In this document: piece after piece, positions 36,014 to 45,939 of the stretch
Numbering within the stretch: position 1 is the stretch's first letter
Layout of the letters: the number at the start of each line of letters is the position of its first letter
NCBI RefSeq assembly: GCF_001547755.1
Contig: NZ_AP013042.1
Location: 310,001-374,000, forward strand
Reading direction: 5' to 3'
Source of the DNA: an endosymbiont of Bathymodiolus septemdierum str. Myojin knoll
GTDB taxonomy: Bacteria; Pseudomonadota; Gammaproteobacteria; PS1; Pseudothioglobaceae
Length of the DNA stretch: 64,000 nt
Position numbers and translations under genes: made by a program
The notes under the pieces: generated by a model
Told to the model about the DNA's origin: nothing
The model's input: the letters and a program-made list of their open reading frames with translations, nothing else
Databases searched by the model: none

Positions 36014-36370
36014 ATGCTGGAAAATTATTTGCCAATTATGGTGTTCATATTTTTAGGGATTGCGTTTGGCATTGGCCCAATGCTAATTGGTTACCTATTG
36101 GGACCGAGCAAACCTGACGAAGAAAAAAATTCCCAATTCGAATGCGGCTTTCCTGTATTTGATGACTCGCGAATGTATTTTAATGTGCGTTATTATTTGG
36201 TTGCAATTTTGTTTATTTTGTTTGATTTAGAAGTGGCATTTATCTTTCCATGGGCTGTAGTGCAGTCTCAACTTGGCTGGTTTGGCTTTATTGCTATCAG
36301 TATATTTTTATTTTTATTGGTCGTTGGTTTCATTTTCGAATGGAAGAAAGGCGCCTTAGAGTGGGAATAA
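36014..36370 (+). CDS. nuoA: NADH-quinone oxidoreductase subunit A
   Basis: First gene of the complex I operon. A 118-residue membrane-arm subunit with three hydrophobic spans. The family block [24 protein letters not shown] contains the conserved Cys/Gly loop (split here: FECGFP and [10 protein letters not shown]), followed by [13 protein letters not shown]. NuoA helps shape the quinone cavity and connects the peripheral and membrane arms. It is 3 nt from nuoB. Confidence 0.96.
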   Translation: MLENYLPIMVFIFLGIAFGIGPMLIGYLLGPSKPDEEKNSQFECGFPVFDDSRMYFNVRYYLVAILFILFDLEVAFIFPWAVVQSQLGWFGFIAISIFLFLLVVGFIFEWKKGALEWE

Positions 36371-36373
36371 GCG

Positions 36374-36853
36374 ATGGCAATTGAAGGATTAATGAAAGAA
36401 GGTTTTGTCACCACCTCGCTTGATAAAGTTATCAATTGGGCGAGAACAGGGTCACTATGGCCGATGACTTTCGGCTTAGCCTGTTGTGCAGTGGAGATGA
36501 TGGAGGCAGGCTCTTCGCGTTATGACCTTGACCGTTTTGGCATTGTCTTTAGACCGACACCACGACAATCAGATTTGATGATTGTGGCAGGGACGCTGAC
36601 GAATAAGATGGCACCTGCATTGAGAAAAGTTTACGACCAAATGCCAGAGCCTCGCTGGGTCATCTCAATGGGCTCTTGTGCAAATGGCGGTGGTTATTAT
36701 CATTATTCTTATGCCGTAGTGCGTGGCTGTGACCGCATTGTGCCGGTTGATGTATATGTGCCAGGCTGTCCACCGACTGCGGAGGCGTTACTTTATGGTA
36801 TTTTGCAGTTACAAGAAAAAATTCATCGCACTAATACAATTGCGAGAACATAA
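36374..36853 (+). CDS. nuoB: NADH-quinone oxidoreductase subunit B
   Basis: A 159-residue peripheral subunit that holds the terminal [4Fe-4S] cluster N2, which reduces quinone. Cluster ligands are visible in [10 protein letters not shown] (adjacent Cys pair), GSCANGG and [14 protein letters not shown]. Neighbouring nuoA and nuoC, with 3-nt and 1-nt junctions, complete the usual order. The stop of nuoB overlaps the ATG of nuoC by one base. Confidence 0.97.
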   Translation: MAIEGLMKEGFVTTSLDKVINWARTGSLWPMTFGLACCAVEMMEAGSSRYDLDRFGIVFRPTPRQSDLMIVAGTLTNKMAPALRKVYDQMPEPRWVISMGSCANGGGYYHYSYAVVRGCDRIVPVDVYVPGCPPTAEALLYGILQLQEKIHRTNTIART

Positions 36854-37470
36854 TGGAAGCTTTAAAGACACAATTAATTGAAGAATTCGGCGTAAATAGC
36901 ATTGTCGAGGATTTTGGCGAATTAACTTTGACGGTTGATAGCGCGGATATTGTTCGGTCATGCTTGAAACTTAGAGATGTTTTTTTGTTTGACACCTTGG
37001 TTGATTTGTGTGGCGTTGATTATTTGACCTATGGGCATTCTGAATGGCAAAGCGATGCGAGTAGTTCAGGTTTTTCCAGAGGGCGCGATACACAGACAAA
37101 AGATACGAACATTGATAAAGAACGCTTTGCTGTGGTTTATCATTTGCTTTCAGTTGGTAAAAATTATCGCCTTCGTGTTAAGGCTTTTGTTGAAGAGGCG
37201 CAACCGATGATTAAATCAGTTACAGGTATTTGGGCAGTAGCAGATTGGTACGAACGAGAAGCCTTTGATTTGTTTGGCATCTTGTTTGAAAACCACAAAG
37301 ATTTACGCCGTATTTTGACCGACTATGGCTTTGTCGGTCATCCGTTACGCAAAGATTTCCCAATGATTGGTGAAGTTGAAATGCGTTATGACGAAGAATT
37401 AGGGCGCGTTGTTTATGAGCCAGTTAGCATAGAGCCCAATGTCAATGTACCACGAGTAATTAGGAAATAG
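36853..37470 (+). CDS. nuoC: NADH-quinone oxidoreductase subunit C
   Basis: A 205-residue peripheral subunit of complex I, separate from nuoD (they are fused in E. coli). The C-terminal motif [24 protein letters not shown]-type block is seen as [16 protein letters not shown] and [20 protein letters not shown]. An insert rich in Ser, Arg and Thr (about 62-80) is hydrophilic and probably a surface loop. It is one nucleotide from nuoD. Confidence 0.96.
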   Translation: MEALKTQLIEEFGVNSIVEDFGELTLTVDSADIVRSCLKLRDVFLFDTLVDLCGVDYLTYGHSEWQSDASSSGFSRGRDTQTKDTNIDKERFAVVYHLLSVGKNYRLRVKAFVEEAQPMIKSVTGIWAVADWYEREAFDLFGILFENHKDLRRILTDYGFVGHPLRKDFPMIGEVEMRYDEELGRVVYEPVSIEPNVNVPRVIRK

Positions 37471-37471
37471 C

Positions 37472-38725
37472 ATGGCTGAAATTCGCAACTATACACTTAA
37501 TTTTGGCCCACAACATCCCGCAGCACACGGCGTGTTGCGTTTGATTTTAGAGATTGACGGTGAAGTCATTGAACGCGCTGACCCGCATATTGGTTTGTTG
37601 CATCGTGGTACTGAAAAGCTCGCAGAATCTAAGCCATACAATCAATCTATCGGTTATATGGACAGATTAGATTATGTTTCAATGATGTGTAACGAGCACG
37701 CTTATGTATTGGCGATTGAAACAATGTTAAAACTTGAAGTGCCTGAGCGAGCAAAGTACATCCGAGTGATGTTTGACGAAATTACCCGTATTTTGAACCA
37801 TTTAATGTGGCTCGGTACACACGGTCTTGATGTTGGTGCAATGAGTATTTTCTTGTACGCATTCCGTGAACGAGAAAAATTAATCGATTGCTATGAAGCC
37901 GTTTCAGGCTCTCGTATGCATGCGACTTATTATCGTCCAGGTGGGGTTTATCGTGACTTACCTGAGAAGATGCCACAATATTTAAAGAATGGTTTCCGCA
38001 CCCCGAAAGAATTAAAAGCAATGAACAAAGACCGTCAAGGTTCTTTATTGGATTTTATTGATAATTTTGCCAAAGAATTTCCGACAAGTATTAAACAATA
38101 TAATGACTTGTTAACAGACAATCGTATTTGGAAACAGCGTTTGGTAAATATCGGCATTGTTTCAGCAAACCGTGCCAAACAACTGGGTTTTACAGGCCCA
38201 ATGTTGCGGGGTTCTGGTGTGGCTTGGGATTTGAGAAAAAATCAACCTTATGCGGTTTACGATCAGTTGGATTTTGACATTCCAGTCGGCGTTACTGGAG
38301 ACAGTTATGACCGTTACCTCGTGCGTATGGAGGAAATGACACAATCTAATAATATTATTAAGCAATGTGTCACTTGGTTGCGCGACAATCCGGGTTCAGT
38401 AATGAGTGATGATAAAAAAGTATCACCGCCAAATCGCGTGGCGATGAAAGACGATATGGAATCACTTATTCATCACTTTAAACTCTTTACCGAGGGCTAT
38501 TGTTTACCGGAAGGCGAGGTTTATTCAGCAGTTGAGCATCCTAAGGGAGAATTTGGCGTGTATTTGGTTTCAGATGGCGCCAATAAACCATACCGTATTA
38601 AAATTAGAGCACCGGGTTTTGCACATTTAGCATCAATGGACGAGATGGCAAAAGGGCATATGCTTTCAGATGTTGTGACAATAATTGGTACGCAAGATAT
38701 TGTATTTGGAGAAATAGATAGATGA
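37472..38725 (+). CDS. nuoD: NADH-quinone oxidoreductase subunit D
   Basis: A 417-residue 49-kDa-type subunit, related to hydrogenase large subunits, that forms the quinone-binding pocket with NuoB. N-terminal block [15 protein letters not shown] (His residues near the quinone head group), [31 protein letters not shown] and C-terminal [18 protein letters not shown] are all intact. It overlaps nuoE by 4 nt. Confidence 0.98.
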   Translation: MAEIRNYTLNFGPQHPAAHGVLRLILEIDGEVIERADPHIGLLHRGTEKLAESKPYNQSIGYMDRLDYVSMMCNEHAYVLAIETMLKLEVPERAKYIRVMFDEITRILNHLMWLGTHGLDVGAMSIFLYAFREREKLIDCYEAVSGSRMHATYYRPGGVYRDLPEKMPQYLKNGFRTPKELKAMNKDRQGSLLDFIDNFAKEFPTSIKQYNDLLTDNRIWKQRLVNIGIVSANRAKQLGFTGPMLRGSGVAWDLRKNQPYAVYDQLDFDIPVGVTGDSYDRYLVRMEEMTQSNNIIKQCVTWLRDNPGSVMSDDKKVSPPNRVAMKDDMESLIHHFKLFTEGYCLPEGEVYSAVEHPKGEFGVYLVSDGANKPYRIKIRAPGFAHLASMDEMAKGHMLSDVVTIIGTQDIVFGEIDR

Positions 38726-39207
38726 TTTCGAATAAGGCAAAAAAACAAATTGACGCCTGGGTAGCAAAATATCCAACTGGCAATCAAGGTTCCGCGGTAA
38801 TGGAAGCGCTGAAGATTGTGCAAGCAGAGAATGATAATTATTTAAACGCAGATGCCATTCAAGCTGTGGCAGATTATTTGGATATACCAGGTATTGCAGC
38901 GGCAGAAGTGGCAACTTTTTATGAAAACTATAATCATAAACCCGTCGGCAAACACACCATTCGCATTTGTCACAATATTTCGTGCATGCTGAACGGTGCG
39001 GATGATTTAATTTCTTATTTGGAAGAAAAACTCAATGTTAAAACGGGTGAGGTAACAAAAAATGGTTTGTTTAATGTGAAAAAAGTGGAGTGTTTGGGTG
39101 CCTGCGTTGGTGCGCCGATGTTTCAAATTGGCGACCAATATTATGAAAATCTTACTGAGAAAAAGATTGATAAAATTTTGGCTGACTTAAAGGCAGGTGC
39201 CGAATGA
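38722..39207 (+). CDS. nuoE: NADH-quinone oxidoreductase subunit E
   Basis: A 161-residue peripheral subunit of the NADH-oxidising module, with thioredoxin-like fold and [2Fe-2S] cluster N1a. Ligand cysteines are in [10 protein letters not shown] and [11 protein letters not shown]. It works with NuoF, whose start it overlaps by 4 nt. Confidence 0.97.
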   Translation: MISNKAKKQIDAWVAKYPTGNQGSAVMEALKIVQAENDNYLNADAIQAVADYLDIPGIAAAEVATFYENYNHKPVGKHTIRICHNISCMLNGADDLISYLEEKLNVKTGEVTKNGLFNVKKVECLGACVGAPMFQIGDQYYENLTEKKIDKILADLKAGAE

Positions 39208-40472
39208 ATGAAGTTTGTTTTAAGAATTTAGAGCAGAAAAACTGTTACTCACTGGAAGTGTATGAGAGAAGTGGTGGCTATAAAATTTGGCGAAAAATTC
39301 TCAAAGGCGAAATCACTGCCGAAGAAATTATTGATGAATTAAAAATATCAGGCTTGCGCGGTCGTGGTGGCGCAGGTTTCCCAACAGGGTTAAAGTGGAG
39401 TTTTATGCCTCGCAATGCACAGGGGCAAAAATATGTAGTTTGCAATTCAGATGAGGGCGAGCCAGGCACTTGTAAAGACAGAGATATTTTAAGGTACAAT
39501 CCGCATTCTGTGATTGAAGGAATGGCAATTGGTGGTTTTGTAATGGGTGCGACGGTTGGTTATAACTATATCCGCGGCGAATTTATGGAGCCGTTCAAAC
39601 GCTTTGAAGGCGCACTTAAAGAAGCTTACAAAGCAGACTTATTGGGCAAAAATATTCAAAAAAGTGACATTAGTTTTGACTTGTACACACATCTTGGCGC
39701 AGGTGCTTATATTTGCGGTGAAGAAACGGCATTGTTAGAATCTATTGAAGGCAAAAAAGGTCAGCCTCGTTTTAAGCCACCATTTCCAGCAAATGTTGGA
39801 TTATTTGGCAAGCCAACGACGATTAATAACACTGAAAGTTTTGCCTCTGTGCCTGATATCTTGGCAAATGGCGGACAATGGTTTGCCGATATTGGCGTTG
39901 AAAATTCTGGTGGTTGTAAATTATTTTCAGTCACTGGTCATGTGGCTAAGCCATCAAATTTTGAAGTGCCAATGGGTATGCCATTCAAAGAATTGTTGGA
40001 ATTAGCAGGTGGAATGCGTGACGGTGCAAAATTAAAAGCCGTGATTCCAGGTGGCTCATCAACACCAGTATTAACCGCAGAAATAGCCATGAAAATGACG
40101 ATGGATTACGATGGCATTGAAAAAGCAGGTTCAATGTTAGGCGCAGGTTCGGTTATTATTATGGACGATTCAACTTGTATGGTTGAAGTTTTAACACGAT
40201 TGGCGCACTTTTATTATGACGAATCATGCGGTCAATGTACACCATGTCGCGAAGGTACGGGTTGGCTGTATCGCGTTTTAAAGCGTATTATGGACGGCAA
40301 TGGCAAGGCAGACGATATTGATTTGTTACTAGGCGTGAGTGATAAAATTATGGGCAATACCATCTGTGCGCTTGGTGATGCAGCAGCGATGCCAGTAGAA
40401 AGTTTTTTGCGTAATTTCCGTGAAGAGTTTGAATACTATATTGAGCACGGTAAGAGTATGGTGAAAGGGTAG
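39204..40472 (+). CDS. nuoF: NADH-quinone oxidoreductase subunit F
   Basis: A 422-residue subunit that oxidises NADH, with FMN and [4Fe-4S] cluster N3. NADH/FMN-binding segments are [20 protein letters not shown] and [34 protein letters not shown] follows. Cluster cysteines lie in [15 protein letters not shown] and a later [14 protein letters not shown]. In most operons nuoG follows directly, but here a HEPN/MNT pair intervenes 5 nt after its stop. Confidence 0.98.
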   Translation: MNEVCFKNLEQKNCYSLEVYERSGGYKIWRKILKGEITAEEIIDELKISGLRGRGGAGFPTGLKWSFMPRNAQGQKYVVCNSDEGEPGTCKDRDILRYNPHSVIEGMAIGGFVMGATVGYNYIRGEFMEPFKRFEGALKEAYKADLLGKNIQKSDISFDLYTHLGAGAYICGEETALLESIEGKKGQPRFKPPFPANVGLFGKPTTINNTESFASVPDILANGGQWFADIGVENSGGCKLFSVTGHVAKPSNFEVPMGMPFKELLELAGGMRDGAKLKAVIPGGSSTPVLTAEIAMKMTMDYDGIEKAGSMLGAGSVIIMDDSTCMVEVLTRLAHFYYDESCGQCTPCREGTGWLYRVLKRIMDGNGKADDIDLLLGVSDKIMGNTICALGDAAAMPVESFLRNFREEFEYYIEHGKSMVKG

Positions 40473-40477
40473 AGAAA

Positions 40478-40900
40478 ATGATAAATTCAGATTACTTGAA
40501 CAGGTGTATTGCCAGTCTTATTAAAGCTTATGAGTTGTTAACACAGCAAAATAAAGACGAGGTTTTGCATGATGTATATCGCAGTGCCAGTATTAAAGAA
40601 TTTGAACTTATCTTAGAGCAATCTGGAAAGTTATTAAAAAAAGCCATACAGCCATATTTTTCAGATAACTTAGCATTAGACAGATTGTTTTTTAAAGATA
40701 TTTTTAGATACGGGCATAAATTTGGACTGTTGAATGAAGATGAAACCAAAAGATGGCTTGCGTATAGAGATAGCAGAAATCAGACCGCACATAATTATGG
40801 CGAAAAGTTAGCGCAGAAAACCATAAGTCTAGTGCCTGAGTTTATAATTGATAGTCAGAATTTGGTTAAAAATATTGAGAAATTAAATGCTACTAAATAA
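40478..40900 (+). CDS. HEPN-type protein (HI0074-like, HepT) of a HEPN/MNT module
   Basis: A 140-residue all-helical protein of the nucleotidyltransferase-substrate-binding (HI0074) family. It carries the HEPN signature R-x4-H as RNQTAHNY (in WLAYRDSRNQTAHNY), the catalytic motif of HepT-type RNases. Such proteins pair with a minimal nucleotidyltransferase (MNT) that AMPylates the HEPN toxin or otherwise blocks it. The MNT gene follows, overlapping by 14 nt. The module lies inside the nuo operon on the same strand, between nuoF and nuoG, with no promoter-sized gap. Codon use is more AT-rich than the flanking nuo genes, consistent with acquisition. Confidence 0.87.
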   Translation: MINSDYLNRCIASLIKAYELLTQQNKDEVLHDVYRSASIKEFELILEQSGKLLKKAIQPYFSDNLALDRLFFKDIFRYGHKFGLLNEDETKRWLAYRDSRNQTAHNYGEKLAQKTISLVPEFIIDSQNLVKNIEKLNATK

Positions 40901-41186
40901 TAACGATAAACAAACAATACTAGATATATTGGATAATGATATAAAGAACAATGTTGAACTTTGGGCATTTGGCTCTAGAGTTAACAATAGAGCGCATTCT
41001 GGTAGTGATTTAGATTTGGTGATAAAAACCAAAGATGACAAGCCCCTTGACTTTAAAGAGTTTGTTGATTTTAAAGAGAGTTTAAGGGAGTCTAATATCC
41101 CTTTTTTGGTGGATGTGATGGATTGGAATAGAATTCCCGAAAGTTTTAAGGATAATATTAAGCAACAATACGAGGTTTTAAAATAA
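40887..41186 (+). CDS. Minimal nucleotidyltransferase (MNT, MntA-like) of a HEPN/MNT module
   Basis: A 99-residue nucleotidyltransferase-fold protein. The catalytic signature GSRVNNRAHSGSDLDLVI (GS-x9-SD-x-D, about residues 32-49) is intact, and a third acidic residue is expected in PFLVDVMDW. Known MntA antitoxins neutralise their HepT partners by AMPylation. It ends 3 nt before nuoG, so translation may be coupled to it. The order here is HEPN first, then MNT. Confidence 0.87.
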   Translation: MLLNNNDKQTILDILDNDIKNNVELWAFGSRVNNRAHSGSDLDLVIKTKDDKPLDFKEFVDFKESLRESNIPFLVDVMDWNRIPESFKDNIKQQYEVLK

Positions 41187-41189
41187 CAC

Positions 41190-43439
41190 ATGGCTGATTT
41201 TGAAATTGAAATTGATGGTAATTTAGTCAACGCTAATGCAGGCGAAATGCTTATTTCTGTGACCGACAGAGAAGGTATTTCTGTGCCAAGATTTTGCTAC
41301 CATAAGAAACTCTCAGTGGCGGCAAATTGTCGTATGTGCTTAGTGGATGTTGAAGGTGCACCAAAACCACAACCAGCCTGCTCTACGCCAGTGAACGAAG
41401 GTATGAAAGTCCACACGAAAAATGAAAAAGCCAAAACCTCGCAGAAAGCGGTGATGGAATTTTTACTCATCAATCATCCTTTGGATTGTCCGATTTGTGA
41501 CCAAGGTGGTGAGTGTGAATTACAAGATGTAGCAATGGGTTATGGCTCAGATGTGTCGCGTTTTACTGAGGGGAAGCGTGTTGTCGTTGATGGCGATATT
41601 GGACCATTAATTCAGACAGATATGACGCGTTGTATTCACTGTACGCGTTGTGTGCGTTTTGGTGCTGAGATTGGCGGCATTATGGAAATGGGCGGCACCG
41701 GTCGTGGTGAGCAGATGAAGATTGAACCGTTTTTAAATAAAGGTATTCAATCAGAACTTTCAGGTAATATGATTGATGTGTGTCCAGTGGGTGCATTGAC
41801 TTCTAAGCCGTTCCGTTATGCGTTAAGGTCATGGCAGATGAATTCTATTGCGAATGTTGCACGCCATGATTTGGTAGGCTCTAACCTTTATGCACAGACT
41901 TATAAGGGCAAAGTTAAACGCATTGTTGCTAAGGATAATGACAAAATAAATGAGACTTGGATTTCTGATAGAGACCGTTTTTCTTATGAAGGCTTGACAC
42001 ATGAAAACAGGCTGCTTAAGCCACAAATTAAGATGGGCGGTAGTTGGCAGGAAACTGATTGGAATACGGCACTTGATTTTGCTGTGCGTGGCTTGGTAAA
42101 TAATATATTAAACACTAAACAAGCCAGTAAGTTAGGTGCATTGGCCTCAAATACAGCAACACTTGAAGAATTCCATTTGTTGCAAAAAATAATCAGAGCA
42201 GTAGGCTCTGAAAACATTGACCATCGTCTGAATGTCAAAGATCTAGACAATACAATTGCCTTGAAATCTAACATTAAGTTGGCAGGATTGGAGGGGGTTG
42301 AGCATGCATTGCTTATCGCTTCTAATCCACGATTAGAACAGCCGATGATTAATCATCGGCTGCGTAAGGCGTATTTAGCAGGTGCCAGTATTGATGTGAT
42401 GAATATAATGCCATTTGACTTTAATTATCGTTTAAACAGTGAAAATATCGTTGCACCTAACCAAATGGCAGCAATGTTAGCAGAAATATTAAAATCAGTT
42501 TTAGAAGCAACACAAAGTGAAGTGCCAGAATATTTAGAAAAAGTTAAAGTGAGTGATGTAGCCAAACAAATGGCAGATAAATTATCAGACACAGATAATT
42601 CGGTCATCGTTTTAGGTGAGCATATACTTAACAATCCACAAGCAGCCAGTATTTCAGCTTTAGTGAGTAAAATTGCACATGAAACAAATTCTACGACGCT
42701 TAACCTTAGTGTAACTGCAAATTCAAATGCAGCTATAGCGACGGGTTTTATGCCGGGTCCGTCTGGATTGAACGCCAATGCGATGTTGGCAGCAGATTTA
42801 AAGGCGTATATTTTATTAGAGGTTTATCCGCAGTATGATTTTCATCATTCGGTTGATGCTATTAAGGCGCTAAGTAAGAAAGACACTTTTGTAATTTCTA
42901 TGAACAGCTTCAAAGATGAGGCTGTAACAACATATTCAAATGTATTATTGCCAATTGCAGCGTTCTACGAAACTTCAGGTTCACATGTTAATGTTGAAGG
43001 TAGTATGCAATCATTTTCAGCAGCGGTTAGTGCACCAGGTGACGCCAAGCCAGCTTGGAAAGTGTTAAAAGTATTGGCAGATTTATTAGAATTACCAGGC
43101 TTTCACTTTGCTAATTCCACGCAGGTTATGGATGACATTTCACACCAAAATCATAAGCACAACCTGTCCACTAGCAATATTGACATTACAGCTAAACGCG
43201 GTATCAATGTGATTTGGCAGCACTCTCCTTATGCGGTTGATGCACTATCAAGGCATGCGAAGTCATTGCAAGCGACCACAATTGGTCAAATACACAGTGC
43301 TTCCATGAACCAATCCACAGCGAAAAAACTAGAAATCAAAGAGGATAAATATTTAGGTGTGCCAGTGGTTATCAATGATTCAGTGGCTAATAATTGTGTT
43401 TTTGTGAATGCAAATCAAGCAACGGGAGTGCAATCATGA
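41190..43439 (+). CDS. nuoG: NADH-quinone oxidoreductase subunit G
   Basis: A 749-residue peripheral subunit with several Fe-S clusters. N-terminal ferredoxin domain ligands are in [19 protein letters not shown]; then [17 protein letters not shown] (His/Cys cluster region), [11 protein letters not shown] and [15 protein letters not shown]. The rest is a molybdopterin-oxidoreductase-like domain without cofactor function. It is shorter than E. coli NuoG (about 908) but normal for many proteobacteria. It overlaps nuoH by 4 nt. Confidence 0.97.
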   Translation: MADFEIEIDGNLVNANAGEMLISVTDREGISVPRFCYHKKLSVAANCRMCLVDVEGAPKPQPACSTPVNEGMKVHTKNEKAKTSQKAVMEFLLINHPLDCPICDQGGECELQDVAMGYGSDVSRFTEGKRVVVDGDIGPLIQTDMTRCIHCTRCVRFGAEIGGIMEMGGTGRGEQMKIEPFLNKGIQSELSGNMIDVCPVGALTSKPFRYALRSWQMNSIANVARHDLVGSNLYAQTYKGKVKRIVAKDNDKINETWISDRDRFSYEGLTHENRLLKPQIKMGGSWQETDWNTALDFAVRGLVNNILNTKQASKLGALASNTATLEEFHLLQKIIRAVGSENIDHRLNVKDLDNTIALKSNIKLAGLEGVEHALLIASNPRLEQPMINHRLRKAYLAGASIDVMNIMPFDFNYRLNSENIVAPNQMAAMLAEILKSVLEATQSEVPEYLEKVKVSDVAKQMADKLSDTDNSVIVLGEHILNNPQAASISALVSKIAHETNSTTLNLSVTANSNAAIATGFMPGPSGLNANAMLAADLKAYILLEVYPQYDFHHSVDAIKALSKKDTFVISMNSFKDEAVTTYSNVLLPIAAFYETSGSHVNVEGSMQSFSAAVSAPGDAKPAWKVLKVLADLLELPGFHFANSTQVMDDISHQNHKHNLSTSNIDITAKRGINVIWQHSPYAVDALSRHAKSLQATTIGQIHSASMNQSTAKKLEIKEDKYLGVPVVINDSVANNCVFVNANQATGVQS

Positions 43440-44500
43440 CAGATTTTTGGTTATGGATACATGAATTAATCCCTTGGTTTGATGGTGCAATTGCGACTGT
43501 TTTGATTATTTTGATTAAAGCCATTGCTTTGGTGGGTCCATTGATGCTGGTAGTGGCTTATTTCACTTATGCAGAACGCAAAGTGATTGGTTATATGCAA
43601 TTACGCATCGGACCTAACCGTGTCGGACCAAAAGGCTGGTTACAACCAATTGCGGATGCGTTGAAGTTAATGACCAAGGAGATTATTTTCCCAACTAAGG
43701 CGAATATTTACTTATTCTTATTGGCGCCCGTATTGGCAATTGCACCTGCGATTGCGATATGGGCAGTTATTCCTTTTGACGAAGGGATGTATGTTGCAAA
43801 TTTAGACATTAGTTTGTTATATGTAATGGCAATCGGTTCGATTGGTGTTTACGGTATTATTTTGGCAGGTTGGGCATCTAACTCTAAGTACCCATTGTTA
43901 GGTGCATTGCGTAGTGCTTCATTGTTGGTTTCTTATGAAATTGTGATTGGTTTTGCTTTGGTAACGGTAGTGATGATTGCAGGTAGTGTAAACTTGAATG
44001 ATATTGTAATGGCACAAAAGGGCGGTATCTTAAATTGGTATTGGATTCCATTATTCCCAATGATGATTATCTTTTTCATCTCAGCCTTGGTGGAAACCAA
44101 TCGCGCGCCATTTGATGTAGTAGAAGGTGAATCAGAAATTGTCGGCGGTACGCATGTTGAGTATTCAGGGATGACTTTTGCGGTATTCTTCTTGGCAGAA
44201 TACGCAAATATGATTTTTATGGCTGTGTTGGCGGTTATCTTGTTTTTTGGTGGCTGGCATTCACCATTTGAGGGTATCGCTTATTTAGAGGCAGGCTTTA
44301 CTTGGGTGCCAGGTATTATTTGGCTATTGACAAAAACCACTTTCTTTATGTTTTTGTATTTATGGGTGCGTGCAACTTTTCCTCGTTTTCGTTATGATCA
44401 AATTATGCGCCTTTCTTGGAAAGTTTTCCTACCATGGACCATCGCTTGGATTTTTGTGGTCGCATTAATGACACAACTTAAAATAGGACCTTGGTTTTAG
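43436..44500 (+). CDS. nuoH: NADH-quinone oxidoreductase subunit H
   Basis: A 354-residue membrane subunit with eight spans that forms part of the quinone chamber and the first proton path. The start at 43436 ([15 protein letters not shown]) overlaps the nuoG stop (ATGA). Family blocks: [38 protein letters not shown] and [14 protein letters not shown]. It leads into nuoI after 17 nt. Confidence 0.97.
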   Translation: MTDFWLWIHELIPWFDGAIATVLIILIKAIALVGPLMLVVAYFTYAERKVIGYMQLRIGPNRVGPKGWLQPIADALKLMTKEIIFPTKANIYLFLLAPVLAIAPAIAIWAVIPFDEGMYVANLDISLLYVMAIGSIGVYGIILAGWASNSKYPLLGALRSASLLVSYEIVIGFALVTVVMIAGSVNLNDIVMAQKGGILNWYWIPLFPMMIIFFISALVETNRAPFDVVEGESEIVGGTHVEYSGMTFAVFFLAEYANMIFMAVLAVILFFGGWHSPFEGIAYLEAGFTWVPGIIWLLTKTTFFMFLYLWVRATFPRFRYDQIMRLSWKVFLPWTIAWIFVVALMTQLKIGPWF

Positions 44501-44517
44501 CGGGGCTTTGTATAATT

Positions 44518-45012
44518 ATGATTAATAATATTAGAAAATTAGTAAAAGATTTTAGCCTTGCTGAATTACGCAGCGGTATGAAAATTACCGCCAAGGAGAT
44601 GGTCAATAAGAAAATTACGGTGCAATTCCCAGAGGAAAGAACGCCAATTTCACCGCGTTTTAGAGGTTTACACGCGTTGCGTCGTTACCCAAATGGCGAA
44701 GAACGGTGTATTGCCTGTAAGTTGTGTGAGGCAGTTTGTCCAGCGAATGCAATTACCATAGAATCGGAAATGCGTGAAGATGGCTCGCGTCGTACCACGC
44801 AGTATGACATCGATTTGTTTAAATGTATTTTTTGTGGTTTTTGCGAAGAAGCTTGCCCTGTTGACGCAATTGTTGAGACGCAAATTTTTGATTATGCCTT
44901 TGTAGGTTCAAGAGAGGGTAGTATTGTTGACAAGGTACACTTATTAGAAATTGGTGATAAGAATGAAAAAGAAATTAGCGCTGCTAAAGCAGAAGATGCT
45001 CAGTATAGATAG
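44518..45012 (+). CDS. nuoI: NADH-quinone oxidoreductase subunit I
   Basis: A 164-residue ferredoxin-like subunit carrying two [4Fe-4S] clusters (N6a, N6b). Ligands are seen in [16 protein letters not shown] and [16 protein letters not shown]. The start at 44518 ([12 protein letters not shown]) is chosen because a longer frame runs back into nuoH. It passes electrons from NuoG towards NuoB. It is 8 nt from nuoJ. Confidence 0.97.
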   Translation: MINNIRKLVKDFSLAELRSGMKITAKEMVNKKITVQFPEERTPISPRFRGLHALRRYPNGEERCIACKLCEAVCPANAITIESEMREDGSRRTTQYDIDLFKCIFCGFCEEACPVDAIVETQIFDYAFVGSREGSIVDKVHLLEIGDKNEKEISAAKAEDAQYR

Positions 45013-45020
45013 GGATAAAT

Positions 45021-45638
45021 ATGACATTTGATCAAATATTATTTTATGTTTTTGGGTTTTGGTTTATTGCCAGTTCATTGGCAATGATATTCTCGCGTAA
45101 TGCAGCGAAAGCCGTGCTATTTCTGATTTTGGCTTTCTTCTCAGCAGCCAGTATTTGGATTTTACTTGAGGCAGAATTCTTGGCAATTACCTTGATATTG
45201 GTTTATGTCGGTGCAGTAATGGTGTTATTTTTATTCGTCATTAAGATGTTGAATATTGACAAATCCACTTTGCGAGCAAAATTTGCAGGTTATCTACCAC
45301 TTGGTTTAATTGTAGCAGCCATTATTGTTGCCGAAATGACTTTGGTATTAGGCGGCAATCAATTTGGTTTAGCCGTAGTGGCAGCACCAGCAAGGCACGC
45401 AGCAGATTACAGTAATATCACTGTGTTGGCATTGCAACTTTATACCGATTATGTTTATCCATTTGAGTTGGCAGCGGTGTTGTTGTTAATTGCGATTATT
45501 GCGGCCATTACTTTAGTGCATCGCAAAGAAGTCAATCGTAAGACTCAAAATATTGCCGAGCAAGTCAAAGTGCAAGCCAAAGACAGGATGCGTTTGGTTT
45601 CAATTACTACGTCACAGAGGAGAAAAAATGATGATTAG
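45021..45638 (+). CDS. nuoJ: NADH-quinone oxidoreductase subunit J
   Basis: A 205-residue membrane subunit with five spans, including [20 protein letters not shown], whose third helix is part of the proton-pump coupling. The C-terminal tail (about 165-205) is hydrophilic and basic and overlaps the next gene's start by 11 nt. It sits between nuoI and nuoK in the normal order. Confidence 0.95.
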   Translation: MTFDQILFYVFGFWFIASSLAMIFSRNAAKAVLFLILAFFSAASIWILLEAEFLAITLILVYVGAVMVLFLFVIKMLNIDKSTLRAKFAGYLPLGLIVAAIIVAEMTLVLGGNQFGLAVVAAPARHAADYSNITVLALQLYTDYVYPFELAAVLLLIAIIAAITLVHRKEVNRKTQNIAEQVKVQAKDRMRLVSITTSQRRKNDD

Positions 45639-45936
45639 TTTGAGTGATTATTTAATTCTAAGTGCCATTATTTTCTGTATTGGTTTAGTCGGTATCTTTG
45701 TTAACAGAACCAATATCATTACTTTGCTAATGTGTGTTGAATTGATTTTGGTGGCAGTGAACACTAACTTTATTGCTTTCTCTTATTTCTTGGGCAATGA
45801 AGCAGGGCAGATTTTCGTTTTCTTTATTTTGACAGTGGCAGCAGCGGAAGTTGCTATTGGACTTGCAATTCTAACTTTATTGTTCAGAAATAAAGGTTCT
45901 ATTAATGTTGATGTTACTAATAGTTTGAAGGGTTAA
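45628..45936 (+). CDS. nuoK: NADH-quinone oxidoreductase subunit K
   Basis: A 102-residue membrane subunit with three spans. The start at 45628 ([11 protein letters not shown]) follows a GAGGAG site; a longer frame within nuoJ is not used. Conserved membrane Glu residues are in [15 protein letters not shown] and [12 protein letters not shown], both needed for proton pumping. It is followed after 3 nt by nuoL. Confidence 0.96.
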   Translation: MMISLSDYLILSAIIFCIGLVGIFVNRTNIITLLMCVELILVAVNTNFIAFSYFLGNEAGQIFVFFILTVAAAEVAIGLAILTLLFRNKGSINVDVTNSLKG

Positions 45937-45939
45937 GAT

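Noticed and set aside
44491-44517. Upstream start for NuoI
   Set aside because: It lies in the end of nuoH and gives extra residues not seen in NuoI proteins.
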